From JASBRS01 sp964496495 (lineage in GTDB: Bacteria; Deinococcota; Deinococci; Deinococcales; Trueperaceae): a stretch of 64,000 nt of DNA. The stretch is taken from contig CAZBZU010000008.1 of NCBI GenBank assembly GCA_964496495.1, forward strand, positions 15,559 through 79,558, given 5' to 3'. The notes below the pieces were generated by a model. It had not been told where the DNA came from. It ran no database searches and saw only the letters and a program-made list of their open reading frames with translations. A program made the translations under genes and the position numbers. Of this stretch, positions 52,388-61,093 are shown piece by piece; position 1 is the first letter of the stretch, and every line of letters begins with the position of its first letter.

Positions 52388-53556
52388 GCGCCCGCCACAC
52401 CGTCCGCCCCCTGGTCGAGGACGACCTGGAGGACCTTCTCGACGGCCTGTCGATCGCCTTCGGCGAGCCGCCGGGGGGACCCGGCGAGCGGGTCGAAGCG
52501 CACGTGCGCGGCGAGCTGCCCTTCACCCTGGGCAGCTTCGAGGACGGGCGGCTGGCGAGCAGCGCCGCCATGCTCCCCTTCGAGATGTTCGTGGGCGGCG
52601 CACGGCAGCGGGTGGGCGGCCTGGCAGGCGTGCAGACGGCCCCCTGGGCGCGCCGGCGCGGTCACGTGGCGGGGCTGCTGCAGGCGTGGTTCGAGCGGCT
52701 GCGGGACGGCGGCGTGGGCTGGTGCACCGAGGATCCCTTCGACCCCGGGTTCTACGCGCGCTACGGCTTCCAGTCGCTCCCCAACGGGCGGGTGGTGGAG
52801 GTGCCGCCGTCCTGGTTCGGCGGCGGCCGGCCGCCGGACGCCGAACGCCTGACCGGCGGCGATCTCGCCGAGCTCGCGGGCATCCACCGCGCGTTCGCGC
52901 GCCGCTACAGCTTCGCGCTGACGCGCGACGACGCCGCCCGGGATGGCTGGGGGCGCGTGGGGCGCGCCTGGTGGATGCGGGGGGACCGGCACGCCTACCT
53001 GCTGGAGGACGCCTACCTGGTGTTCGAGCGCTTCGGCGAGGGCACCCGGGAGCTGCGCGTGACCGACCTGGCCTGGGCCACCCCGGAGGGCCGCGAGCGG
53101 CTCGGCCGCTTCCTGCGGTCGTTCGAGGGCCAGGTGGAGCGGGTGCGGCTGCATCTGCCGCCAGGCGACCGGCTCCTGCTCGACGCCTCGGCGCGGCACG
53201 CGGCGCGCACGAAGCTGCTGCAGGTGCGCGTGGTGGACGTGGCCGCGGCACTCGCGCCGCTCGCCGCGCCGAGGACGAGCCGCTGGCGCCTGGCCCTGGA
53301 GGACGACCAGTGTCCCTGGAACCGGGGCGTGTTCGACGTCCGCCTTGGCCCCGAAGGCTGCAGCGCCGAACGCGGCGACGGGCCGGCCGACGCGCGCCTG
53401 CACGTGCGCGACCTGGCGGCGCTGATCGCCGGAGGGGCCGTGCCGGCGGTGCTGCTCGCCGACGGGCGCGCCGAGGGCGAGCCGGAGGCGCTGCACGCCC
53501 TGGCGGAGCTGATGCGCGACCAACCGACCTTCCAGGCCGAGATCGACGACTTCTGA
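52384..53556 (+). CDS. Eis-like GNAT acetyltransferase with SCP2-type C-terminal domain
   Basis: A 390-aa protein with the Eis layout: an N-terminal GNAT domain (VGGLAGVQTAPWARRRGHVAGL holds the acetyl-CoA loop), a second GNAT-like half, and a sterol-carrier-like end (DARLHVRDLAALIAGGAVPA ... LLADGRAEG). Eis proteins acetylate aminoglycosides or other amines; the natural substrate is unknown here. It overlaps the Lrp-type gene by 4 nt. Confidence 0.82.
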   Translation: MSARHTVRPLVEDDLEDLLDGLSIAFGEPPGGPGERVEAHVRGELPFTLGSFEDGRLASSAAMLPFEMFVGGARQRVGGLAGVQTAPWARRRGHVAGLLQAWFERLRDGGVGWCTEDPFDPGFYARYGFQSLPNGRVVEVPPSWFGGGRPPDAERLTGGDLAELAGIHRAFARRYSFALTRDDAARDGWGRVGRAWWMRGDRHAYLLEDAYLVFERFGEGTRELRVTDLAWATPEGRERLGRFLRSFEGQVERVRLHLPPGDRLLLDASARHAARTKLLQVRVVDVAAALAPLAAPRTSRWRLALEDDQCPWNRGVFDVRLGPEGCSAERGDGPADARLHVRDLAALIAGGAVPAVLLADGRAEGEPEALHALAELMRDQPTFQAEIDDF

Positions 53557-53586
53557 CCCGACGCCTGCGCTCGCCGGCTCAGCCTG

Positions 53587-54009
53587 TCAGGCTGCGCCCT
53601 CGAAGGGGTTCCGCACGGTGACGCCGAGGATCTCCTCGCCCGCGTTCAGGTCCTCGGTCAGGAGCACGTGGCAGGCGGCCCGCCGTGCGGCGCAGACGAT
53701 GGCGGCGTCCCACAACGGCAGCCGCCGGCTCCGGGCCAGGGTGATGGCGTCGTCGACCAGCGCGGCGTCCACGGCGACGACGGCATCGGCCGCGCGAGCG
53801 ATCCTGCGCGCCGCCCGGTGCGCCGGCTCGGCGTCGAGCGCCGGCTCTAGCTTGCGTGTGGCGACCCAGTAGAACTCCTGCAGGACCTGGGCGCTCACCG
53901 CGAAGGGTCGCTCGACGTCCTCGAGCAACGCCAGGGCGACGGCCCGCTTGCGCGCGTCTGCCCGGTCGAAGGCGTAGACCAGGACGTTGGTGTCTAGGAA
54001 GTCCGCCAT
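53587..54009 (-). CDS. vapC: VapC-like PIN-domain toxin
   Basis: A 140-aa PIN ribonuclease. The acidic metal-binding residues are present: Asp6 (FLDTNVLVY), Glu45 (VLQEFYW), Asp101 (PLWDAAIV) and Asp120 (LLTEDLN). It should cleave RNA when its antitoxin is degraded. The start overlaps the antitoxin gene by 16 nt, which couples their synthesis. Confidence 0.87.
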   Translation of the reverse strand: MADFLDTNVLVYAFDRADARKRAVALALLEDVERPFAVSAQVLQEFYWVATRKLEPALDAEPAHRAARRIARAADAVVAVDAALVDDAITLARSRRLPLWDAAIVCAARRAACHVLLTEDLNAGEEILGVTVRNPFEGAA

Positions 54010-54248
54010 CTGCGCAGCGACTCGTAGAGCTCCTCACGCGTCCACGAGCGCCGTTCCCCGGGGGTCCCGGCGGCGCTGGCGCGGGCCAGCTCGACCAGCT
54101 CGCGGCGCGCCTCCAGTCGCTCGACGTCGGTCGCGTAGTCCTGCAAGAACTCACGCACCACGGCATTCACCGTCGTCCCGCGCTCAAGCGCCCGGATGCG
54201 CGCCCGCCGCAGCAGCTGCTCGTCGATCGACAGCGTCAGGTTGGCCAC
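53994..54248 (-). CDS. vapB: VapB-like ribbon-helix-helix antitoxin
   Basis: An 84-aa protein with an N-terminal ribbon-helix-helix (NLTLSIDEQLLRRARIRALE, then GTTVNAVVREFLQDY) and a C-terminal helical tail that would wrap the toxin. It likely represses its own promoter. The GTG start follows TACACT by 6 nt. It lies directly upstream of the PIN toxin gene. Confidence 0.85.
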   Translation of the reverse strand: MANLTLSIDEQLLRRARIRALERGTTVNAVVREFLQDYATDVERLEARRELVELARASAAGTPGERRSWTREELYESLRRWRTS

Positions 54249-54254
54249 GGGATC

Positions 54255-54260
54255 AGTGTA
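54255..54260 (-). promoter_or_regulatory. Leaderless -10 (TACACT) of vapBC
   Basis: TACACT ends 6 nt before the vapB GTG; a leaderless antitoxin mRNA would begin at the GTG. Confidence 0.5.
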
Positions 54261-54302
54261 GCACGCATCCCGTGTCGACGGGCCGGTCCCCGTGCCTGGG
54301 CC

Positions 54303-55853
54303 TCACGGCTCCTGGACGGCCTCCAGGAACCAGTCGGGGAAGCGCCGCCGCTGCCGGCGCAAGAAGCTCGGGAAGTCGGCGTCGAGCAGGTAGGTGACGG
54401 CGTAGTCGTCCTCGCTGCGGACGGTGCGGCCGTACGCCTGCACCACCGTCAGGCAGGTGCGCCAGTCGTACCAGCCGGGGTCGAGCTCCATGCGGCGCGC
54501 CACCTGCGGGTCGCCGAGGTAGGGGTAGGGGATCTTGCACAGCACCTGCCAGCGCGCCAGCTCGTCGATCAGGTCGATGCCCTCGGTCATGCTCGGGGAC
54601 AGCAGCACGGTGGGATCGGGCGACTCCAGATGGGCGGCCAGGGCGGCGTCGCGCTCGCTGGCGTCGTGGTGGGTCACCAGCCGCCAGGCGTGCTCGCGCG
54701 GCAGGCCGCGCTCGATCGCCTGCGCGATGCGGTAGGAGTGCGCGTGGATGACGCCCTTCTCGTCTGGGTGGCGCTCCAGCAGCTCGGCGACGGCCTCGAC
54801 CAGCTTCGGCAGGCCGGCTTGCAGGTGGTGGCGCGTCAGGCGAGCGGTGGGCATCAGCACCAGCGGCCGGTTCTCCGGCGGGAAGCTCGACGGCGTGCGG
54901 ATGACGGCGGCGTCCTCCGGGGCGACGCCCAGGCCGCGCAGGAAGGTGGTGGGATCGAGCACCGTGGCCGACAGCATCAGCACCCGCTCTGCGTGGCTGA
55001 AGAGCAGCTCCTCGGCGAACGGCGCCACCTCCACCGGCTTGAACACCAGCGTCTCGCCCGCCTGCGAGCGCCGGCGCTCGACCACCCAGTCGACGCCGTC
55101 CTGGTCGCGGCTGTTCAGCAGCAGCTCGAGGCGCGCCAGCTGGCCGTCGAGCCACTGCTTGACGTGCAGCCGCGCCAGGGTCGCGGCCTCGGGCAGCTCG
55201 CCGCTGCGGAGCTCCCCGTCCAGCGCGCGGCCGCGCTCGAGCAGGTCGGGAACGAGATCCTCGGCGAAGTCGAAGTAGCCCTCGTCGCCGAGCGGCGGCG
55301 GCAGGCCGCGCTCCACGCCGGCGCGCGCCAGCGCGGCGTCGCCCAGCGTGACCTGGACGAAGCTCATCAGCGCCCCTTCGGCGTTGTGCGCCTCGTCGAG
55401 CACCAGCAGCTCGCGATTCTTGAAGCCGCCGGCGTAGTTGAGCTCCGCCAGGTAGTAGGCGTAGTTCATGGTGACCGACGACGACGCCATCGCCACGTCC
55501 TTGGCCACGAAGTAGGGGCAGTCGTCGCAGGCGGGGAAGCGCCTGCCGGCGAGGCAGGGGGCGGCGGCCGCGTGGGTGGGCGCCACCAGGCAGGGGTAGT
55601 TGCTGCGCCCCTTCATCACGGAGAGCTCCGGGAAATCGCGGGTGTACTGGTCTTGCAGGAGCTTCTGCGCCGTGAGCAGGTAGCCCGCGCCCGCCTCGCG
55701 CGCGAGCGCCACGGCGATGGCAGACTTGCCGGAGCCGGTGGGCGCCTCCACCACCACGAAGCGCTTGCCCGCCTCGAAGGCGCCGCGGGCGGCCTCGAGG
55801 GCCTCTCGTTGACCACTGCGATAGCTGGCGAAGGGAAAGCTGCCCGAGGGCAC
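54303..55853 (-). CDS. XPD/DinG-family iron-sulfur DNA helicase
   Basis: A 516-aa superfamily 2 helicase. Walker A APTGSGKSA at 38-45, DEAH at 153-156 (LVLDEAHNAEG), motif V TEGIDL and motif VI QAYGRTVRSEDD. Four cysteines (88, 100, 109, 112; including PACDDCPYF) between motifs I and II form the likely 4Fe-4S cluster. It is shorter than E. coli DinG and lacks an exonuclease domain. Likely 5'-3' unwinding in repair or R-loop removal. The GTG start follows TAGCCT by 5 nt. Confidence 0.88.
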   Translation of the reverse strand: MPSGSFPFASYRSGQREALEAARGAFEAGKRFVVVEAPTGSGKSAIAVALAREAGAGYLLTAQKLLQDQYTRDFPELSVMKGRSNYPCLVAPTHAAAAPCLAGRRFPACDDCPYFVAKDVAMASSSVTMNYAYYLAELNYAGGFKNRELLVLDEAHNAEGALMSFVQVTLGDAALARAGVERGLPPPLGDEGYFDFAEDLVPDLLERGRALDGELRSGELPEAATLARLHVKQWLDGQLARLELLLNSRDQDGVDWVVERRRSQAGETLVFKPVEVAPFAEELLFSHAERVLMLSATVLDPTTFLRGLGVAPEDAAVIRTPSSFPPENRPLVLMPTARLTRHHLQAGLPKLVEAVAELLERHPDEKGVIHAHSYRIAQAIERGLPREHAWRLVTHHDASERDAALAAHLESPDPTVLLSPSMTEGIDLIDELARWQVLCKIPYPYLGDPQVARRMELDPGWYDWRTCLTVVQAYGRTVRSEDDYAVTYLLDADFPSFLRRQRRRFPDWFLEAVQEP

Positions 55854-55858
55854 GGCTC

Positions 55859-55864
55859 AGGCTA
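55859..55864 (-). promoter_or_regulatory. Leaderless -10 (TAGCCT) of the helicase gene
   Basis: TAGCCT ends 5 nt before the GTG start at 55853. Confidence 0.5.
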
Positions 55865-55912
55865 TCACGCCCGCCGGCGCCGCCCCGCGGCGCTTGGGGA
55901 GCAGCCGAGAGC

Positions 55913-55940
55913 GGGCGGGCCGGCTCTCGCCGGCCCGCCC
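55913..55940 (-). terminator. Hairpin after tRNA-Leu
   Basis: A 12-bp perfect stem GGGCGGGCCGGC / GCCGGCCCGCCC with loop TCTC lies 5 nt past the tRNA 3' end. No T tract. Confidence 0.55.
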
Positions 55941-55945
55941 GGATG

Positions 55946-56033
55946 TGGTGCCGAGGAGGGGACTTGAACCCCCACGACCTAAGCGGTCACTAGCCCCTCA
56001 AGCTAGCGCGTCTACCAATTCCGCCACCTCGGC
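55946..56033 (-). tRNA. tRNA-Leu(GAG)
   Basis: An 88-nt class II tRNA with long variable arm. Acceptor GCCGAGG pairs with CCTCGGC; discriminator A and CCA are encoded. The anticodon arm is CTAGC-TTGAGGG-GCTAG, giving anticodon GAG for codons CUC and CUU. T-loop GTTCAAGTC is intact. It has its own promoter and a terminator-like hairpin. Confidence 0.97.
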
Positions 56034-56068
56034 GATCCGCCTGCGGCAACGCACAGCGCGTAAAGTTG

Positions 56069-56098
56069 ATGTTACGTCCGGCGCGCGAGCAGTGTCAA
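56069..56098 (-). promoter_or_regulatory. Promoter of tRNA-Leu
   Basis: TTGACA (56093-56098) and TAACAT (56069-56074) are 18 nt apart on the minus strand, placing the start about 29 nt before the mature tRNA. Confidence 0.65.
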
Positions 56099-56171
56099 GG
56101 ACGGCAGAAACGCCACCTTGCGGCCGCTCGCCAGGAGCGCCGAGCACGAGGCTCGCCCGCCTCGCGGCCGG

Positions 56172-56177
56172 TATCCT
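56172..56177 (+). promoter_or_regulatory. Leaderless -10 (TATCCT) of trmH
   Basis: TATCCT ends 5 nt before ATG 56183. Confidence 0.55.
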
Positions 56178-56182
56178 CGGGC

Positions 56183-56869
56183 ATGACCGCACGCCGCTTC
56201 CAGCGCATCCGCCAGGTGTTGGAGCGGCGCCAGCCCGACCTCACCATCCTGGCCGAGGACGTCTACAAGCCTCACAACCTCTCGGCCATGCTCCGCAGCT
56301 GCGACGCCGTCGGCATCGGCACCGTGCACGCCGTGCGCCCCACCGGCGGCGTGCCGACCTACAACGCCACCAGCGGCTCCGCCGAGAAGTGGGTCGAGCT
56401 GCGCGTCCACGGCGACCTGGCGTCGGCCCTGACCGAGGTGCGCGCGCAGGGGATGCAACTCCTCGCCGCCCACTTCTCCGCCGGCGCCCGCCGCTACGAC
56501 GAGGTCGACTACACCCGCCCCACCTGCGTGGTGTTCGGCAACGAGAAGGAGGGCGTCACCGAGGCGTGCGCGGCGGCGGTCGACGCGCACGTGGTGATCC
56601 CCATGGTGGGCATGGTCAGCTCGCTGAACGTGTCCGTCGCGACCGCCGTGATCCTGTTCGAGGCGCAGCGTCAGCGCCGCCGCGCCGGCCTCTACGACGC
56701 GCCGCGCCTGAGCGAGGGCGAGCGCAACGCGCTGGCGCTCCGGTGGCTGCACCCGCGGGCGGCGCGGCTGCTGGAGGAGCGCGGGCTGCCTCTCCCCCGG
56801 CTCGAGCCCGACGGCGCCTTGCCGGCCCAGACACTGGCGTGGCTCGCCGCGGCGCAGGGCGAGCCCTGA
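56183..56869 (+). CDS. trmH: tRNA (guanosine-18-2'-O)-methyltransferase TrmH
   Basis: A 228-aa SPOUT-fold enzyme that methylates the ribose of G18 in the tRNA D-loop. It aligns along its length with E. coli TrmH: RRQPDLTILAEDVYKPHNLS, DYTRPTCVVFGNEKEGVTE and IPMVGMVSSLNVSVATAV (the trefoil-knot SAM site). It lies next to a tRNA gene but on the opposite strand. Confidence 0.95.
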   Translation: MTARRFQRIRQVLERRQPDLTILAEDVYKPHNLSAMLRSCDAVGIGTVHAVRPTGGVPTYNATSGSAEKWVELRVHGDLASALTEVRAQGMQLLAAHFSAGARRYDEVDYTRPTCVVFGNEKEGVTEACAAAVDAHVVIPMVGMVSSLNVSVATAVILFEAQRQRRRAGLYDAPRLSEGERNALALRWLHPRAARLLEERGLPLPRLEPDGALPAQTLAWLAAAQGEP

Positions 56870-56963
56870 ACGGCATCTCGTCCTTGACGTCGAGCCGGCG
56901 CCGCCACCCAACCGGATGCGCCACCATCCATGGCGGTACGACACCGAGGCAAAGGAAGGGCCG

Positions 56964-57926
56964 TCAACGCGTCTGCCGGCACTCCGGGGAGTTCGGGAAC
57001 TCCTTGTTCCGAGGCGCGACCACCTTCACACCCCGCGCCCTCAACGCCTCCACCGCCGACCAGCCCTTCCCCGGCAAAGCACCGAGGCAGTTCCGCTCCA
57101 GATTGATCTCGTACCCACGCGTGAACGCCGGATTCTCCGCCAACGGCGTCACATCCGCGATCCGGTTCCCGCTCAGATACAGCACCTTCGGCGGCTGCGC
57201 CCAGACCCGGAAGGCGCTCACATCCCGGATGTCGGCCAGATTGAACCCCACCAAGTCGAAGTCCTGCAGGTGCGTGAACGGCTCCAAGCTGCTGTACCGC
57301 ACAACCGCCGATCCATACCAGCGCAACCGTGCCATCCCCTCGAGAGGGGTCGCGTCTACCACCGTCGGATACAGCTCGTCGACGAAGAGATACTGCAATT
57401 CCTTCAGGTTGGAGAGCGGCGTCAGGTCGATGATCTTCCCGCCCGTGAAGATGGACAGGTGCTGAAGCTTGGCAAGAGGCGCTGGGGGCGTGAGGTCGGA
57501 GAAAGCGTGGTAATCCTTAGCGGTCTCGTGGGGAGTGGGAAACGTAGCGAACTTCAGCCAGGTGAGGTTGGCGGCGTACTGCAACCCCTCCAGCGAGGCT
57601 ACCGTGTAGTCGGGCGACTGCACATAGAGGCGCGTCAGCCCCAACATGTCCTCGCACGACAAGGCCCTCTCATCGCCATGATCGAACGGTAGGCGCAACG
57701 TGTCCTCGATGGCGCCGCGCAGGCCGCCATCGGGAACGGCGACCTGCTCACCCGGCGTGCACGGCGGCTGGCCCTGGGCGAGCGCAGGCAGCGCCAACGC
57801 CAGCAACAGGAACGCGACCCCCGCTACCTGGACAACTCGTCTTCGAGAACTTTGGACTGAACGGGCCTTTGAGAATGATTGCGCCAGCGTGTCGCTTCCC
57901 CCATCTGTTGGCCGCTCCGAGACCAT
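56964..57926 (-). CDS. Secreted leucine-rich-repeat protein
   Basis: A 320-aa exported protein. The hydrophobic core VAGVAFLLLALALPALAQG (about 34-52) is a signal peptide preceded by a long basic region, and CTPGEQVAVPDGGLRGAIED follows. About seven irregular LRR-like units come next (LEGLQYAANLTWLKF; LTPLSNLKELQYLFVDE; LEPFTHLQDFDLVGF; PPKVLYLSGNRIADVTPL), resembling internalin-type repeats. It probably binds a ligand outside the cytoplasm. ATG 57926 is the only good in-frame start found. The 290 nt upstream of it, up to lipB, hold no recognisable gene. Confidence 0.7.
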   Translation of the reverse strand: MVSERPTDGGSDTLAQSFSKARSVQSSRRRVVQVAGVAFLLLALALPALAQGQPPCTPGEQVAVPDGGLRGAIEDTLRLPFDHGDERALSCEDMLGLTRLYVQSPDYTVASLEGLQYAANLTWLKFATFPTPHETAKDYHAFSDLTPPAPLAKLQHLSIFTGGKIIDLTPLSNLKELQYLFVDELYPTVVDATPLEGMARLRWYGSAVVRYSSLEPFTHLQDFDLVGFNLADIRDVSAFRVWAQPPKVLYLSGNRIADVTPLAENPAFTRGYEINLERNCLGALPGKGWSAVEALRARGVKVVAPRNKEFPNSPECRQTR

Positions 57927-58205
57927 GATACGGCTCGGTGTCGGGGCCGCACCTCCTGGAGGTCGCGTAATGCCGGCAGTGGTGGAGGTCGCGCCGCGTG
58001 GAAGCCGAAGCCGCGAGCCACCTATGCGAAGCTCGCACCCCGCGCCAAGACACCGGTCGGCAGCGGCCAGCCCGCGTTCCGGTGCAAGATCGGGCAGGTA
58101 GGCACATACAGCGGCACCGAAACCACGCGTCTCCCGCGCGCGTGGCCGCGCTGCGATCTGGCCCCCATGACAGCTGGCTGTCCCGGGCCCCGCGGGGGCC
58201 GGCGG

Positions 58206-58211
58206 TAGAAT
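58206..58211 (+). promoter_or_regulatory. Leaderless -10 (TAGAAT) of lipBA
   Basis: TAGAAT ends 6 nt before ATG 58218. Confidence 0.55.
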
Positions 58212-58217
58212 CGAGGC

Positions 58218-58907
58218 ATGGACGGCTTCGTGGTGCGCGATCTCGGCCGCATGGCCTACCAGCCCGCCTGGGCGGAGCAGCGGCGCCTGCACGCCCTGGT
58301 GGCCGAGGGGCGCCAGCCGCCCACGCTGATCTTCGTGGAGCACCCGCGCGTCATCACCTTCGGCAAGAAGGGTGGCCGCGAGCACCTGCGCGTGCCCGAA
58401 GCAGACCTCGTCGCGCGCGGCTTCGAGCTCTTCGACATCGAGCGTGGCGGGGACGTCACCTACCACGGGCCGGGCCAGCTGGTGGGCTACCCCATCTTCC
58501 CCGTCGGGCGGCGCGTGCAGGAGTACCTGCGCAAGCTCGAGGCGGTGATGGTGCGGGTGCTGGCCGACTACGGCATCAGCGCCGTGGGGAGCCCCGGCTA
58601 CGCCGGCGTCTGGGTGGGCGACGCCAAGGTGGTCGCCATCGGCGTCGCCATCAAGCGCGACGTCAGCTTCCACGGCTTCGCCATGAACGTCACCACCGAT
58701 CTGGCCGACTTCGACACCATCGTGCCCTGCGGCCTGGAGGGCAAGACGGTGGCCTCCATCGCCTCGCTCACGGGTCGCCGCGTGGCGCTCGACGAGGTCG
58801 AGGCGAAGCTGGTGACCGCCTTCGAGGACGTCTTCGTGGCGGGCGCCGAGCCGCCGGAGGGGGCGCCGAAGCCGGAGCGGAGCGACACGGAACGGGTGAG
58901 CACATGA
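58218..58907 (+). CDS. lipB: Octanoyl-ACP:protein transferase LipB
   Basis: A 229-aa enzyme that moves octanoate from ACP to lipoyl domains. RGGDVTYHGPGQLVGYPI, Lys137 (DAKVVAIGVAIKR) and the acyl-thioester Cys171 (IVPCGLEGK) are all present. A Pro/Glu-rich tail follows the domain. Its stop overlaps lipA (ATGA), so the two lipoylation steps are coupled. Confidence 0.96.
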   Translation: MDGFVVRDLGRMAYQPAWAEQRRLHALVAEGRQPPTLIFVEHPRVITFGKKGGREHLRVPEADLVARGFELFDIERGGDVTYHGPGQLVGYPIFPVGRRVQEYLRKLEAVMVRVLADYGISAVGSPGYAGVWVGDAKVVAIGVAIKRDVSFHGFAMNVTTDLADFDTIVPCGLEGKTVASIASLTGRRVALDEVEAKLVTAFEDVFVAGAEPPEGAPKPERSDTERVST

Positions 58908-59869
58908 TCAACTCGCGCGAGTTCAAGAAGCGCGTCAAGGCGGTCGAGGGCGGGGTGCGCCGCCAGGACGAGACCGTCGCCGAGGACGGCGGCCTGGGCC
59001 GCAAGCCCGCCTGGCTGAAGGTGAAGCTGCCCTCCGGCGGCGCCTTCCAGGAAATGAAGGCAAACGTCACCGGCCACCGCCTGGCCACCGTGTGCGAGGA
59101 GGCGCGCTGCCCCAACATCGCCGAGTGCTGGAACGCGGGAACGGCCACCATCATGCTGATGGGCTCGGTGTGCACCCGCGGCTGCAAGTTCTGCGCCGTG
59201 GCCACCGGCAACCCGCGCGGCCTGCTCGACCCCGACGAGCCGCGCCTGGCGGCGCAGTCGGTGAAGGGCATGGGGCTCACCTACGTGGTGCTCACCTCGG
59301 TCGACCGGGACGACCTGGCCGACGGCGGCGCGTCGCACTACGCCGCCTGCGTGCGGGCGATCAAGCAGGCCAGCCCGCAGACGGCCGTCGAGGCACTCAC
59401 GCCGGACTTCGCCGGCAACACCGACCACGTGCAGCTGGTGCTCGACTCCGGCATCGAGGTCTACGCCCAGAACGTCGAGACCGTTCGCCGGCTCACCCAC
59501 CCCGTTCGCGACCCGCGCGCCGGCTACGACCAGACCCTGTCGGTACTGGCCTACGCCAAGCGCTCCCGCCCGGACATCCTCACCAAGACAAGCCTGATGC
59601 TGGGCCTGGGCGAGACCGACGACGAGATCGTGGAGACCATGCGCGACCTGCGCGCGATCGGCGTGGACATCCTGACGCTCGGGCAGTACCTGCGCCCGAG
59701 CCGCGCCCACCTGCCGGTGGAGCGCTGGGTGCCGCCGGAGGACTTCCGGCGCTACCGCGAGCTGGGGCTCGAGCTGGGCTTCCTCGAGGTGGTGTCGGGC
59801 CCGCTGGTGCGCAGCTCCTACCGCGCCGAACGCGCCCTGCAGAAGAACAACGCCGGTATCGCGCTGTGA
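58904..59869 (+). CDS. lipA: Lipoyl synthase LipA
   Basis: A 321-aa radical SAM enzyme that inserts two sulfurs into protein-bound octanoate. The auxiliary cluster cysteines are 64, 69 and 75 (CEEARCPNIAEC); the radical SAM cluster cysteines are 90, 94 and 97 (CTRGCKFC). The C-terminal RSSYRAE serine motif that ligates the auxiliary cluster is present. Confidence 0.97.
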   Translation: MINSREFKKRVKAVEGGVRRQDETVAEDGGLGRKPAWLKVKLPSGGAFQEMKANVTGHRLATVCEEARCPNIAECWNAGTATIMLMGSVCTRGCKFCAVATGNPRGLLDPDEPRLAAQSVKGMGLTYVVLTSVDRDDLADGGASHYAACVRAIKQASPQTAVEALTPDFAGNTDHVQLVLDSGIEVYAQNVETVRRLTHPVRDPRAGYDQTLSVLAYAKRSRPDILTKTSLMLGLGETDDEIVETMRDLRAIGVDILTLGQYLRPSRAHLPVERWVPPEDFRRYRELGLELGFLEVVSGPLVRSSYRAERALQKNNAGIAL

Positions 59870-59902
59870 TCGTCGGCCCGCCGGCCCGGCGCTTGCCGCG
59901 CT

Positions 59903-60454
59903 TCAGCCGCTGACGGTCCCGCCATCCTGCTGACGGCGCGACTGGTACGCCTCGATGGTGCCGCGGACGAGCTCGTGCGTCTCGTCCAGGCCGTGCCAGC
60001 GGTCGACGTGCGTCTCCTTGCCTTCGAGCTCCTTGTAGATCTCGAAGAAGTGCTCGATCTCGCGCAGGCGGTGGCGCGAGATGCTGTCGAGGTGGCGGTT
60101 CCCGTCGAAGCGCGGGTCGTCCACCGGGACGGCCAGCAGCTTCTGGTCGCGCCCCTTCTCGTCGCTCATCTCCAGGTAGCCGAGCGGGCGCGCGCGGATC
60201 ACCGCGCCCGGGAAGGTCGGGTGGGCCATCAGCACCAGGATGTCCACCGGGTCGCCGTCCTCGGCCAGGGTGCCGGGAACGAAGCCGTAGTCCCCCGGGT
60301 AGTGCAGCGGGCTGTAGAGCACCCGGTCGAGGCGGAACACGCCCAGAGCCGCGTCGTACTCGTACTTGTGGCTGCTGCCGAGCGGCACCTCCACCACCGC
60401 GTTGACCACCTGCGGCGCCTGCTCACCCGGACTCATGTCGATCAGGCTGCTCAT
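59903..60454 (-). CDS. ppa: Inorganic pyrophosphatase, family I
   Basis: A 183-aa soluble pyrophosphatase. Metal-binding DGDPVD carries Asp66, Asp68 and Asp71 (GTLAEDGDPVDILVL); HYPGDYGFVPGT and VPVDDPRFD also match. The start overlaps the pdxT stop (ATGA). Length is normal for the bacterial enzyme. Confidence 0.95.
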   Translation of the reverse strand: MSSLIDMSPGEQAPQVVNAVVEVPLGSSHKYEYDAALGVFRLDRVLYSPLHYPGDYGFVPGTLAEDGDPVDILVLMAHPTFPGAVIRARPLGYLEMSDEKGRDQKLLAVPVDDPRFDGNRHLDSISRHRLREIEHFFEIYKELEGKETHVDRWHGLDETHELVRGTIEAYQSRRQQDGGTVSG

Positions 60455-61089
60455 GTCACCTCTCCTGTCACGGTCCCGGGCGCCAGCGCCTGCCCGCACA
60501 CGCGCTCGACGAAGAGCGCGTGCACGCGGTCGTCGCCGAGGAGCTCGGGGTGGAAGACGGTGGCCATCAGGCGGGGGCCCGCCGCGGCCACGATGTCGCC
60601 CTCGTAGCGGGCCAGGACCTCGATGCCCTCGCCCACGGCGGCGATGCGGGGGGCGCGGATGAACAGCGCGTGGAAGGGCGCATCGAGCCCGGCGATGTCC
60701 AGGTCGGCCTCGAACGAGGCCACCTGGCGGCCGTAGTCGTTGCGCAGCACCGACATCGGCATCAGCCCCAGCCGCGGCTGCTGCGGGAAGCCGACGATGT
60801 CGCTCGCCAGCTCGATGGCGCCGGCGCAGGTGCCCCACAGCGCCCCGCCGTCCTGGAAGAAGCTCTGCAGCGCCCGGTCCAGGCCGTAGTCCCGCATCAG
60901 CTTGCCCATGGTGGTCGACTCGCCGCCCGGGATGATCACCCCGGCGAGGCCCGCCAGCTGCCGCGGCAGGCGCACCTCGGTGACCGCGGCGCCGAGCCGC
61001 TCGAGCGCCAGCCGGTGCTCGCGGAAGGCGCCCTGCAGCGCCAGCACGCCGATCTTCGGGGGGCGGTCGGTGCGGTCCACGGCAGCCAT
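60451..61089 (-). CDS. pdxT: Pyridoxal 5'-phosphate synthase glutaminase subunit PdxT
   Basis: A 212-aa class I glutamine amidotransferase that feeds ammonia to PdxS. IGVLALQGAFREH, VIIPGGESTTMGKLM, nucleophile Cys88 (LWGTCAGAI) and TVFHPELLGD supply the catalytic set. Its partner pdxS is not in the window, which is unusual because the two are often adjacent. Confidence 0.95.
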   Translation of the reverse strand: MAAVDRTDRPPKIGVLALQGAFREHRLALERLGAAVTEVRLPRQLAGLAGVIIPGGESTTMGKLMRDYGLDRALQSFFQDGGALWGTCAGAIELASDIVGFPQQPRLGLMPMSVLRNDYGRQVASFEADLDIAGLDAPFHALFIRAPRIAAVGEGIEVLARYEGDIVAAAGPRLMATVFHPELLGDDRVHALFVERVCGQALAPGTVTGEVT

Positions 61090-61093
61090 TGTG

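Noticed and set aside
55946..56033. Island integration at tRNA-Leu
   Set aside because: No duplicated tRNA end, integrase or composition change nearby.
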